DNA of 64,000 bases, taken from the NCBI GenBank assembly GCA_025355875.1, contig JANXYV010000100.1, forward strand, positions 20,242 to 84,241, in the 5' to 3' direction. Both the position numbers and the translations under genes were made by a program. Under the pieces are notes generated by a model. It was not told the DNA's origin. It worked only from the letters and a program-made list of their open reading frames with translations, and ran no database searches. The DNA comes from Prolixibacteraceae bacterium. Its GTDB lineage: Bacteria; Bacteroidota; Bacteroidia; Bacteroidales; Prolixibacteraceae. Below, one piece after another: positions 43,939-52,635 of the stretch (position 1 is its first letter; each line of letters opens with the position of its first letter).

Positions 43939-46900
43939 TTGGGCAAACACTATTTATATCGTATTTTCTTCATTTGTGTATTGGTAATTCTGTCGGGCTG
44001 CTCGACGGAAAAAAATACTGCTGCGTCGCGAATGTACCATAACCTGCTGGCTCATTACAACGTTTATTTCAATGGACATGAAAGCCTGAAGAAGGGCGCC
44101 GAGAAGATTAAAAAATCGTATGAGGACGATTATTCGAAGATTTTACCGATCTTCAAATCAAGTAACCCTTCAACGGCCACCGCGGCCAATGCAGATCTGG
44201 ACAATTCCATTCTCAAAGGATCAAAGTTGATTCAGTCGCATTCGATTACCAAAAAGCCAAAACGAAAGAAGAACCGTACCAAATCATACATCAAATTCGC
44301 CAGCCGCGAGGAATTCAACAATTGGGTCGACGATGCGTATGTGCTGATGGGCAAAGCTTACTTTTACAAGCACAGTTTTGCTTCGGCCATCGAAAATTTT
44401 TCATATGTGGTCCGCAAATATCCGGATGATCCATCGCGATACACGGCCTTCGTATGGCTGATTAGATGCTATACTGAAACGGGCAGGTATGTCGAAGCCT
44501 ATGAAATTATTCAGCAGTTGCAGACCGACGAGAATTTCCCACGGAAGCTCGAAGGTGAGCTGGATGCTGTTACTGCAGATTACTATGCCCGGCAAAAATC
44601 GTATACCGAAGGAATACCGTTTCTTTCGATCGCGATCAAACAAAGCGGAAAGAAGGAGGATAAACTTCGGTACAAATATGTGCTGGCACAGTGGTATCAG
44701 GAAACGGGAAATCCCGAAAAAGCTTCCCGGATTTTCAGGGAAATTACCCACATGAACCCACCGTATAAAATGGCATTCAATGCTCACATCAGCGCAGCCG
44801 GGACTTTTACCGGAACCGGAGATGCGGATAAATTACGGAAGGAACTTCGTAGAATGCTCCGCGACCAAAAGAACAAGGAGTTCAGCGACCAGATTTACTT
44901 TGCTTTGGGAAACATTTCGATGAAGGAAGGTAACAAGTCGCAGGCAAAGGAGGAATATACCCATTCTGCAAGGTTGAGTTCTGCAAACCTTTATCAGCGG
45001 GCGTTGTCTTGCTTAACTCTGGCGCAGATTTATTTTGATGAACCTGAATACAAAAAGGCGCAGGCATATTACGACAGTGCAATGGTAGTGATCGACAATA
45101 AATACCCAAACTATCCGCAAATTTATGAACGGCATAAAAGTTTGACACGTTTGACCGACAATATCTACACTGTTGAGCGTGAAGATAGCTTGCAGCGTAT
45201 CGCCAAAATGGACGAACCTTCCAGAAATGCCCTGATCGATAAATGGATTCAGCTGGCCGTTGCGAAAGAAGAAAAAGCCAAGAAGGACGAAGCGGCCAAG
45301 ATGATGAACCAGAATTTTTTCAGGCAAAATGAAAGCCGTTTTGGGTTGAGCCAGAAACAGGAAGGGGCAGGTTGGTATTTTTACAACCCGACTACCGTTG
45401 CTTATGGAAAGGTAGAATTTGAACGATTGTGGGGAAAACGTAAACTGGAAGATAACTGGAGGAGGTCGGATAAAAGTGCCAATGTAGAAGGCGATGCTGC
45501 AGCTGCCGAAGATTCGCTTCTGACCACCAAAGGGACTGTAAAGGTGAAAAAAGTGAAAGATCAGAAGAGCCGTGAATTTTATACCCAGGATTTGCCTGTT
45601 AACGATTCGTTGATGCTGGCTTCTCATGGGAAAATCAGGAATGCTCTGTTTAACGCAGGTCGCATATTTAAAACCGATTTCGCCGACTTCCCTCGCGCCA
45701 TTGCGTCGTTCGAAGACCTGAATACCCGCTATCCCGAAAACCTTTTCGCCTTGTCGTCGTGGTTCGAATTGTATGATTTGTATACCAAACAAAACAATCC
45801 GGAAAAGGCCGAATACTACAAAAATCTGATCATTGGAAAATATCCGGAGTCGAAGTATGCCAAATACCTGCTAAACCCGAATTACTTTGTTGAGCTGGAA
45901 GCCAGGGCTGACAGCGTGAACCGCTTGTATCAAAAGGCTTTCCTTGAATTTAAGAATGGAAATTATGCCCAATCGGGAAAAGTTGTCGATCAGGTCTTGC
46001 TTATGAAGCCCGACAGCCTCCTCCTTCCCAAACTTAAATTTTTCAGCATCGTTGCCGAAGGCACATCTTCGAGCCGCGAAAATTTGGGCAAATTGCTTAC
46101 GGATTACGTGGCTAATTATCCCAAGGCCGAACCCAAAGCCCTGGCCGAAAAAATTCTAAAACTGATTCAGGACAGTACTTTGGTCGATTATCAGAAATTG
46201 GTTGCATCAGGATATCTGAGCGATGAAATTCAGAACAATGAGCTTTTGCCCGGCAATCAGAAAGGAGCCGATGAGTTTGGAGGTAAATTCTCGTACGATG
46301 AAGAACTGCTGCATTATTTTGTAATTGCCTACCCTAAAAATGCGAATATCGACCTCAACCGATTGAAATTTGACTTGGCAAATTATAACATCGATCACTA
46401 TACGAAAGTCGATTTCGATATTGAGGCCCAAAACCTGAACGGCAACAGTTCGTTATTGCTTGTGCGTTCGCTGAACGACAAAGAGCAAGGTCTGATTTAT
46501 TTCCGGTCGATTATCAAGAAAAGGGAAGTTTTCGAATCGCTGAAAGGAATAAAATATGTGAATTTCATTGCTTCGTCAACCAATTTCAGAGAAATTACCA
46601 CCGATAAGGATTACGCTGAATACCTAAAGTTTTTTGTGAAAAACTACAGCCGGTTTATTACCGGTGATTTCTCCGACGAATTGCTTCCGGAACCTGAGGA
46701 ATTACTGGCCAAGGCGAAGCAGGAAGAAGAGCTGCCAAAGGAAAAAGGCTCTTTTGTTTCTATCAACCCGGTGAGTTCGGGCGCTGATTTGTACTCGAAA
46801 GAGGAAACCGGTCAACAAAATTTTGTAGTTGCGGTAAATTCGGTAGGTGCAAACCTGAAACCAGTCACAGCAGCGTTTAACGCGCTCAACCGTGATCAAT

Positions 46901-47568
46901 ATCGACAGTCAAACCTTGAAATCAGGCAGAGCCAGGTTGCCGACTATCAATTGATGATTGTCAGCCCGTTTAAGACCAGGAATGAAGCTATTGCATACTT
47001 CACCAAGTCGGTTACCAACCGGAAACTTTTCAAGAGTCTGGATACGCTGAGCTATCGCAATTTTATTATTACCGATGCCAATCTTAAAAAACTGACTGAG
47101 ACTAAACGGATTTCGGATTATCTCAACTTCTTTAACACCAATTATATCGGAGCTTTAGCAAGTCTTCAGAATTCAGGAGAAGCTGCCTATAAAGGACCAT
47201 ATAACTCTCCGGTTGAAGGAAATCAATCTTATTTCCTGATCATACCGAAAGAAGAAGTGAATGCGGAAATGCTGGTTGGAGTCATCCGGAAATTTAACGA
47301 AAAAAACTACCCGAAACAAGCGCTCATAGTGTCATCGGCCATGCTCGACGATTTCAGGATATTGGTTAAAGTCGAAGGTCTTTCGAATGTTCAGTCGGGA
47401 CTAACCTATCTGCGAACCATTGTGAATGATCAACAGGTATACGGACCGATTCAGAACGCAAATTATCGCAATTTCATCATCACCCCTGAAAATGAGACGA
47501 TTTTCAGGAAAGACAAGAATATTTTAACTTACATGGAGTTTTATAAACAGTTTTACCTAAAGCAATAA
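43939..47568 (+). CDS. porW: type IX secretion periplasmic lipoprotein PorW/SprE (TPR protein)
   Basis: A 1209-residue lipoprotein needed for T9SS assembly in characterised species. The start is TTG 43939, chosen because it leads at once into a lipoprotein signal (MGKHYLYRIFFICVLVILSGC). After the cysteine comes the hallmark MYHNLLAHYNVYFNGHESLKKG. Tetratricopeptide repeats fill residues about 120-780 (for example ALSCLTLAQIYFDEPEYKKAQAYYD). The C-terminus is unusual: three related modules of about 115-120 residues (about 787-908, 957-1075, 1094-1209). Each has YFxVIxP-like strands, an NF(I/V)xxx strand and a final YxxFxxxxY helix. The total length exceeds the 600-900 residues I recall for PorW/SprE. 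It lies just upstream of porX. Confidence 0.87.
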   Translation: MGKHYLYRIFFICVLVILSGCSTEKNTAASRMYHNLLAHYNVYFNGHESLKKGAEKIKKSYEDDYSKILPIFKSSNPSTATAANADLDNSILKGSKLIQSHSITKKPKRKKNRTKSYIKFASREEFNNWVDDAYVLMGKAYFYKHSFASAIENFSYVVRKYPDDPSRYTAFVWLIRCYTETGRYVEAYEIIQQLQTDENFPRKLEGELDAVTADYYARQKSYTEGIPFLSIAIKQSGKKEDKLRYKYVLAQWYQETGNPEKASRIFREITHMNPPYKMAFNAHISAAGTFTGTGDADKLRKELRRMLRDQKNKEFSDQIYFALGNISMKEGNKSQAKEEYTHSARLSSANLYQRALSCLTLAQIYFDEPEYKKAQAYYDSAMVVIDNKYPNYPQIYERHKSLTRLTDNIYTVEREDSLQRIAKMDEPSRNALIDKWIQLAVAKEEKAKKDEAAKMMNQNFFRQNESRFGLSQKQEGAGWYFYNPTTVAYGKVEFERLWGKRKLEDNWRRSDKSANVEGDAAAAEDSLLTTKGTVKVKKVKDQKSREFYTQDLPVNDSLMLASHGKIRNALFNAGRIFKTDFADFPRAIASFEDLNTRYPENLFALSSWFELYDLYTKQNNPEKAEYYKNLIIGKYPESKYAKYLLNPNYFVELEARADSVNRLYQKAFLEFKNGNYAQSGKVVDQVLLMKPDSLLLPKLKFFSIVAEGTSSSRENLGKLLTDYVANYPKAEPKALAEKILKLIQDSTLVDYQKLVASGYLSDEIQNNELLPGNQKGADEFGGKFSYDEELLHYFVIAYPKNANIDLNRLKFDLANYNIDHYTKVDFDIEAQNLNGNSSLLLVRSLNDKEQGLIYFRSIIKKREVFESLKGIKYVNFIASSTNFREITTDKDYAEYLKFFVKNYSRFITGDFSDELLPEPEELLAKAKQEEELPKEKGSFVSINPVSSGADLYSKEETGQQNFVVAVNSVGANLKPVTAAFNALNRDQYRQSNLEIRQSQVADYQLMIVSPFKTRNEAIAYFTKSVTNRKLFKSLDTLSYRNFIITDANLKKLTETKRISDYLNFFNTNYIGALASLQNSGEAAYKGPYNSPVEGNQSYFLIIPKEEVNAEMLVGVIRKFNEKNYPKQALIVSSAMLDDFRILVKVEGLSNVQSGLTYLRTIVNDQQVYGPIQNANYRNFIITPENETIFRKDKNILTYMEFYKQFYLKQ

Positions 47569-47725
47569 GGGTCCGGAGTTCCTGTAATTTAAAGTTTTTT
47601 GGCCAGGATGGTTAAATTTTGTTAAGTCCACACTTTTCTCAGTTCGTATTTGTTATATAGGTTGTACTCATTTTTGATGTGCATCAACATTTTAATTTCG
47701 TATACCTTAAAAAGTCATTTTTCTT

Positions 47726-48043
47726 ATGAATCGATTAAAAATTCTGACAGTTCTAACATTTGGCAGCCTGATTCTTTTCAGTTCGTGTTTAAAGAATTCT
47801 ACTCCTTCCGACCCTTATTATACTCCAACGACCGCGAATGTTACTCCGACTGCCACGCTGGCTGAATTGCAGAAAGGCCGCGATCTTTTCCTTGGCAGGT
47901 GCGGCTCTTGTCATTCGCTTTATTCGCCTGACAACTATTCGCCAACCGATTGGAAAGGTATTGTATCAATTATGGGTCCAAGGGCAGGATTGTCTCCTGC
48001 GGATATGACTTTGGTTACCAAATATTTATCCAGAGGTAAATAA
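47726..48043 (+). CDS. small mono-haem c-type cytochrome-like lipoprotein
   Basis: A 105-residue predicted lipoprotein (MNRLKILTVLTFGSLILFSSC, lipobox FSSC) with a Thr/Pro-rich linker. A compact domain follows, carrying one haem-binding CxxCH (RCGSCHSL) after LQKGRDLFLG. A Met that could be the axial ligand lies in SIMGPRAGLSPADMTLV. The fold is a short cytochrome c. It lies between porW and porX on the same strand, but no functional link to type IX secretion is known. Confidence 0.85.
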   Translation: MNRLKILTVLTFGSLILFSSCLKNSTPSDPYYTPTTANVTPTATLAELQKGRDLFLGRCGSCHSLYSPDNYSPTDWKGIVSIMGPRAGLSPADMTLVTKYLSRGK

Positions 48044-48130
48044 ATTGATTTAAGGTAGGATATTCCAGGTTCATTTCAGGTTCAGCGGCTGAAAAATTCT
48101 GATTGCGTGTAAATTTTAGATGATTGCTTT

Positions 48131-49687
48131 ATGAAGAAGACAAAGATACTTTGGACCGACGACGAAATTGACCTTTTACGGGCTCATATCATTTTTCTTC
48201 AGGAAAAAGGTTTTGAGGTGGTTACTGCGAACAATGGAACTGATGCCATTGAGTTGGTTCGTAAAGATTTCTTCGACATTATTTTCCTGGATGAAAATAT
48301 GCCTGGATTGAGCGGTTTACAAACCCTGAACGAGATTAAATCCATTGATCCGAATGTTCCGGTAGTGATGATTACCAAGAGCGAGGAAGAGGATATCATG
48401 GATGAGGCGATTGGCTCGAAAATGGCCGATTACCTGATTAAACCCGTGAATCCAAATCAAATTTTGCTCACGATCAAAAGGAATGTCGATCAGAGACGAT
48501 TGGTAACGCAGCGGACGAATTCTGCCTATCAGAGCGAGTTCGGGAAAATAGGCATGCAAATTAGCGATCATCTTTCGTTTTCAGAGTGGGTCGAGGTGTA
48601 TAAAAAACTGGTATTCTGGGAGCTGGAATTAAGTATTTCTGAAGATTCAGCCATGGATGAAGTATTGAAAATGCAAAAGTTGGAAGCGAACAATTCATTT
48701 TCACGTTACATCCGGAATACCTATCAATCCTGGTTTGGATCGCACTCCGATGACCGGCCGCTGCTTTCGCCCGATATTTTCAGAAAAAAAATCTTCCCGC
48801 AAGTGGATGGCGGCAATAAAGTCTTTGTGCTGGTGATCGACAATTTGAGGTACGACCAGTACCGGGTTCTGGCATCCGTCCTGAATAATTATTATCATAT
48901 TGAAGAGGAAGACCTGTATTGCAGCATTTTGCCAACAGCGACTATGTATGCTCGCAATGCCATGTTTGCAGGTTTGATGCCTTCGGAAATTGAAAGACTG
49001 TATCCTGATTTTTGGGATGATGATGACAACGAAGGTCATAAAAACCGCTTCGAGAAAGATCTGTTGGTAAAACAACTGGTCAGACATGGGAAGAATTACA
49101 AATTATTTTTTGAGAAGATAACCAATGTGAAAGGCGATAAAAGAATCAGCGATTACCTGGGCAACATCCTTCAGAGCGATCTTTCGGTCATGGTTTTCAA
49201 TTTTGTGGATATGATTTCTCATGCCCGAACCGAAATGGACATGATCAAAGAACTGGCCAGCGACGAATCGGCTTACCGTTCGTTAACCCTTAGCTGGTTT
49301 AACCATTCCCTTTTACTTGATTTATTGAAACTTCTTGCTGAAAACAAAGTGAAAGTGGTGCTGACTACCGATCATGGGAGCATTCGCGTAGATAATGCTC
49401 AAAAGGTGATTGGCGACCGTGAAACCAATACCAATCTGCGGTATAAACTGGGCCGGAATCTCAGTTACAAATCAAAAGCAATTTACGACATTAAAAACCC
49501 TTCCTTGATCTATCTTCCTTCAAGGAATGTGAGTACATCCTATATCTTTGCGACGAATACCGACTTTTTTGCCTACCCGAATAATTACAACTATTATGCA
49601 CAATATTACCGGAACACTTTTCAGCATGGGGGAATTTCGCTCGAAGAAATGATCATTCCGGTGGTAACTCTGACGCCGAAAGGATAG
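48131..49687 (+). CDS. porX: T9SS response regulator / PglZ-domain phosphatase PorX
   Basis: A 518-residue two-domain protein. Residues 1-120 are a receiver domain with acidic pocket D10-D11, phospho-acceptor D54 (IIFLDENMPG) and a conserved Lys in YLIKPVNP. A helical linker follows. The rest is a PglZ/alkaline-phosphatase-fold domain (VFVLVIDNLRYDQYRVL, LPTATMYARNAMFAGLMP, TTDHGSIRV, QHGGISLEEMIIPV). In characterised Bacteroidota PorX relays PorY signals to T9SS genes and hydrolyses nucleotides. Its location next to porW supports the name. No porY kinase is in the window. The stop codon abuts the convergent mlaF stop codon with no gap. Confidence 0.93.
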   Translation: MKKTKILWTDDEIDLLRAHIIFLQEKGFEVVTANNGTDAIELVRKDFFDIIFLDENMPGLSGLQTLNEIKSIDPNVPVVMITKSEEEDIMDEAIGSKMADYLIKPVNPNQILLTIKRNVDQRRLVTQRTNSAYQSEFGKIGMQISDHLSFSEWVEVYKKLVFWELELSISEDSAMDEVLKMQKLEANNSFSRYIRNTYQSWFGSHSDDRPLLSPDIFRKKIFPQVDGGNKVFVLVIDNLRYDQYRVLASVLNNYYHIEEEDLYCSILPTATMYARNAMFAGLMPSEIERLYPDFWDDDDNEGHKNRFEKDLLVKQLVRHGKNYKLFFEKITNVKGDKRISDYLGNILQSDLSVMVFNFVDMISHARTEMDMIKELASDESAYRSLTLSWFNHSLLLDLLKLLAENKVKVVLTTDHGSIRVDNAQKVIGDRETNTNLRYKLGRNLSYKSKAIYDIKNPSLIYLPSRNVSTSYIFATNTDFFAYPNNYNYYAQYYRNTFQHGGISLEEMIIPVVTLTPKG

Positions 49688-50449
49688 CTATTCATTCATT
49701 TTATCGTCCCGGATCTTCTGGTACTGTTTGTTGGCAAATACGAATTCCTGAAGTTTTTGATTGTCGGAATGAAGTATGTCTTTACGGTTACCTTCCCAGC
49801 ACATTTCGCCTTCGGAAATAAACAGGATATTGTCGCCGATTTCCATCACAGAATTCATGTCGTGGGTATTGATGATGGTCGTAATTTGAAGGTCGATCGT
49901 AATTGAACGAATCAGGGCATCAATAACCAAAGAAGTTTCCGGGTCGAGGCCTGAATTAGGTTCATCGCAAAACAGATATTTTGGGTTTAAAACAATAGCA
50001 CGTGCGATGGCTACCCTTTTTTTCATCCCCCCGGAAATTTCGGACGGGCTCAGTTTATTCGCATTGACAATATTTACCCGTTCGAGGCAGTAATCCACTT
50101 GTTTCTGTTTCTGAATGGAAGAAAGGTTTGAAAACATGTCGAGCGGAAATCTTACATTTTCTTCAACGGTTAATGAATCGAAAAGCGCTCCGCCCTGAAA
50201 AACCATTCCCATTTCCTGCCGCAATGATTTCCGGAGTTTTTGCCCCATGGAGGTAAAATCGCGTTGATCGTATAATATTTGTCCCTTATCAATTTTGTGC
50301 AAGCCAACAATTGATTTTAACAATACCGTTTTCCCCGATCCGCTTCGTCCGATAATCAGATTGGTTTCACCCTGGTTGAACACTTTTGAGATGTTTTTCA
50401 GAACGCTTTTATGCTCAAAAGATTTGTAGATATTTTTGATCTCGATCAT
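49688..50449 (-). CDS. mlaF: MlaF-like ABC transporter ATP-binding protein
   Basis: A 253-residue ATPase of a phospholipid-trafficking (Mla-type) ABC importer at the inner membrane. Walker A GRSGSGKT, Q-loop MVFQGGALFDSLTVEENV, signature EISGGMKKRVAIARA and Walker B YLFCDEPNSGLDP are all visible. GGMKKR is typical of the MlaF subfamily. It immediately follows the permease gene with no spacer. No MlaD substrate-binding gene is in the window. Confidence 0.9.
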   Translation of the reverse strand: MIEIKNIYKSFEHKSVLKNISKVFNQGETNLIIGRSGSGKTVLLKSIVGLHKIDKGQILYDQRDFTSMGQKLRKSLRQEMGMVFQGGALFDSLTVEENVRFPLDMFSNLSSIQKQKQVDYCLERVNIVNANKLSPSEISGGMKKRVAIARAIVLNPKYLFCDEPNSGLDPETSLVIDALIRSITIDLQITTIINTHDMNSVMEIGDNILFISEGEMCWEGNRKDILHSDNQKLQEFVFANKQYQKIRDDKMNE

Positions 50450-51187
50450 TTATAGAATCAATTGAGTTAGAATTAAATCCCAGACAAGTATTAAAATATT
50501 GGTGTTCACCACGGCCCGGGTACTTGCACTGCCCACATCAAAAGCCCCTCCTTCAACAGTATACCCGAAAAAAGCAGAGACAGAAGCGATCAGAAACCCG
50601 AAAACCAGGCATTTTATTAGTGAAAAAGTCACATAGTACGGATTAAACTCATATTGAATGCCATTAATATAGTCGGTAATATTAACTGCGCCAACAGCCG
50701 GGCCAACAATGAGTCCGCCAACTATTCCGAAAAAGACACTCAGAATATACAGCAAGGGAAACATCAGAACAACGGCTACTATTTTGGGCAAAATTAGATA
50801 GCTGGCCGAATTTACTCCCATGATTTCAAGTGAGTCAATCTGTTCAGTAACCTTCATGCTTCCAATTTCTGAGGTAATATTTGATCCGATTTTACCGGCC
50901 ATGATTAAACCCATGATGGTAGATGAAAACTCGAGGATCAGCGAATCCCGATTTCCAAGGCCTATCAGTGTTTTTGGCAATAAGGGACTGGTCATATTGT
51001 AGGCAACCTGAAGGGTCATGATCCCACCCATAAATATGGAAATAATGGCTACGATCCCAACCGACTGGATGCCAAGGTTTTCGATTTCATTGAAAGTCTG
51101 TCGCATATACAGGCTGTGTCTTTCAGGTTTGCTGAAAACCTTAAGCAGAAGTGCGAAATATCTTCCTGTTTGATTTAAAATATCCAT
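50450..51187 (-). CDS. mlaE: MlaE-like ABC transporter permease
   Basis: A 245-residue MlaE-family inner-membrane permease with about five hydrophobic segments. The segment SSTIMGLIMAGKIGSNITSEIGSMKVTEQIDSLEIMGVNSASYLILPK contains the family's EIGxMxVTEQIDALxxMGxxP-type motif. It starts the mlaE-mlaF pair (adjacent, zero gap). The system probably maintains outer-membrane lipid asymmetry, by analogy. Confidence 0.9.
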   Translation of the reverse strand: MDILNQTGRYFALLLKVFSKPERHSLYMRQTFNEIENLGIQSVGIVAIISIFMGGIMTLQVAYNMTSPLLPKTLIGLGNRDSLILEFSSTIMGLIMAGKIGSNITSEIGSMKVTEQIDSLEIMGVNSASYLILPKIVAVVLMFPLLYILSVFFGIVGGLIVGPAVGAVNITDYINGIQYEFNPYYVTFSLIKCLVFGFLIASVSAFFGYTVEGGAFDVGSASTRAVVNTNILILVWDLILTQLIL

Positions 51188-51467
51188 TTGAAGACTTGTT
51201 TTATCTCTTTCTGTAAATATTTATTTCGACCTAAAATAGATTAAGTGTTTATGAAACAATGTTTTAATGCGGTAAATTGAATCATGACGCCCAAATATTT
51301 CTGTTTCTAAAGGTACAAATATTCCAAAAAGAGTCATTTTTTCGATGGTTTTAATTTTAAACTCATTATCTTGATAAAGGAATTGAGGACCGGATTTGCT
51401 TGTACTTCAGCATGGGTCCTCCCACCGCTCCTAAACTATAAACTATTGAAAATAAAATTGATACAGA

Positions 51468-52556
51468 ATGAATAATACCTATTGTATAATCATGGCTGGT
51501 GGTATTGGTAGCCGGTTTTGGCCTCTGAGCAAAAGCAATATGCCGAAACAATTCATTGATATACTTGGAACGGGTCGAACTTTTCTCCAGCAGACCTACG
51601 ACCGATATAAAGAGATATGTCCCGACGAAAACTTTTATATCGTTACCAGTAGCGATTACCGGGATCTTGTGCTGAGTCAAATCCCTGAAATTCATGAATG
51701 TCAGGTTCTGCTTGAGCCTTTGCGGAGAAATACAGCGCCATGTATCGCATATGCCTGCCACAAAATCCAAAAAATTAATCCTGACGCAAATATTATTGTA
51801 GCGCCTTCCGATCATCATATTCAGCAGGAGGATGTTTTTCTGGAGCAAATCCGGAAAGGGCTGGAATTTGTGAGTCATAACGATGCTCTGCTCACTCTGG
51901 GAATACCGCCAAGCCGTCCTGAAACCGGTTATGGTTACATCCAGATCGAAAGTTCGAAGTCGATTGGTTCGATCAGTAATTTACACAAGGTAAAGACCTT
52001 TACTGAAAAACCCGATCTGCAATTGGCCAAAATATTTCTCGAAAGCGGAGAATTTTTCTGGAATTCAGGCATATTTATCTGGTCGCTCCAGTCGATCCTG
52101 AAAGCTTTTAAGGTTCACCTGAGTTCTGTTTCAGAACTGTTTGAAAAGGGGAATAAACTTTATGGTACCGTGGATGAAGTTCCGTTTCTCAACAAAACTT
52201 ATTCCGAATGTCAAAATATCTCGATCGACTACGGAATTATGGAAAAAGCCAGCAATGTGTATGTGATGTGTTCCGATTTTGGGTGGAGCGATTTGGGAAC
52301 CTGGGGATCATTGTATGACAACTCCAGGAAAGATCCTAATGGAAATGCCGTTTCCGGAGATGGAGTAATGCTCTATAGCGCAAAAAACTGCATTGTGAAC
52401 ATGCCGGGCGATAAACTGGTCGTACTTCAGGGTTTGGATGGTTATATTGTGGTCGAATCGGAAGGCACTTTGATGGTTTGCCGGAAAGAAGACGAGCAAC
52501 AAATCAGGCAGTTTGTGAACGATGTCAGGCTGAGTAAAGGGGAAAGCTTCATTTAA
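51468..52556 (+). CDS. manC: mannose-1-phosphate guanylyltransferase
   Basis: A 362-residue nucleotidyltransferase making GDP-mannose from mannose-1-phosphate and GTP. The GTP-binding loop MAGGIGSRFWPLSKSNMPKQF, IVAPSDHHI and the TFTEKPDLQ sugar-binding segment are present. The C-terminal half is a short left-handed beta-helix remnant, with no fused isomerase domain. The 5' leader (51385-51421) contains a 7-bp GAGGACC/GGTCCTC hairpin of unknown use. The product feeds glycan synthesis, including the mannosyltransferase in this window. Confidence 0.92.
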   Translation: MNNTYCIIMAGGIGSRFWPLSKSNMPKQFIDILGTGRTFLQQTYDRYKEICPDENFYIVTSSDYRDLVLSQIPEIHECQVLLEPLRRNTAPCIAYACHKIQKINPDANIIVAPSDHHIQQEDVFLEQIRKGLEFVSHNDALLTLGIPPSRPETGYGYIQIESSKSIGSISNLHKVKTFTEKPDLQLAKIFLESGEFFWNSGIFIWSLQSILKAFKVHLSSVSELFEKGNKLYGTVDEVPFLNKTYSECQNISIDYGIMEKASNVYVMCSDFGWSDLGTWGSLYDNSRKDPNGNAVSGDGVMLYSAKNCIVNMPGDKLVVLQGLDGYIVVESEGTLMVCRKEDEQQIRQFVNDVRLSKGESFI

Positions 52557-52559
52557 AAA

Positions 52560-52615
52560 GAAAAAAGAAATGAGGAAGAAGGAAAGGAAGAAGGTTCCTT
52601 TCTGCTTTTCTTTTT
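52560..52615. terminator. probable bidirectional terminator between manC and the second gldK
   Basis: An 8-bp stem GAAAGGAA/TTCCTTTC, with purine-rich sequence on the left and T-rich on the right, lies between two convergent genes. The pairing outside the core is imperfect. Confidence 0.5.
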
Positions 52616-52635
52616 CCTTATTATATCTTATGAAG

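Noticed and set aside
45013..45792. 259-codon minus-strand ORF inside porW
   Set aside because: Antisense frame of a well supported TPR gene. No recognisable domain.
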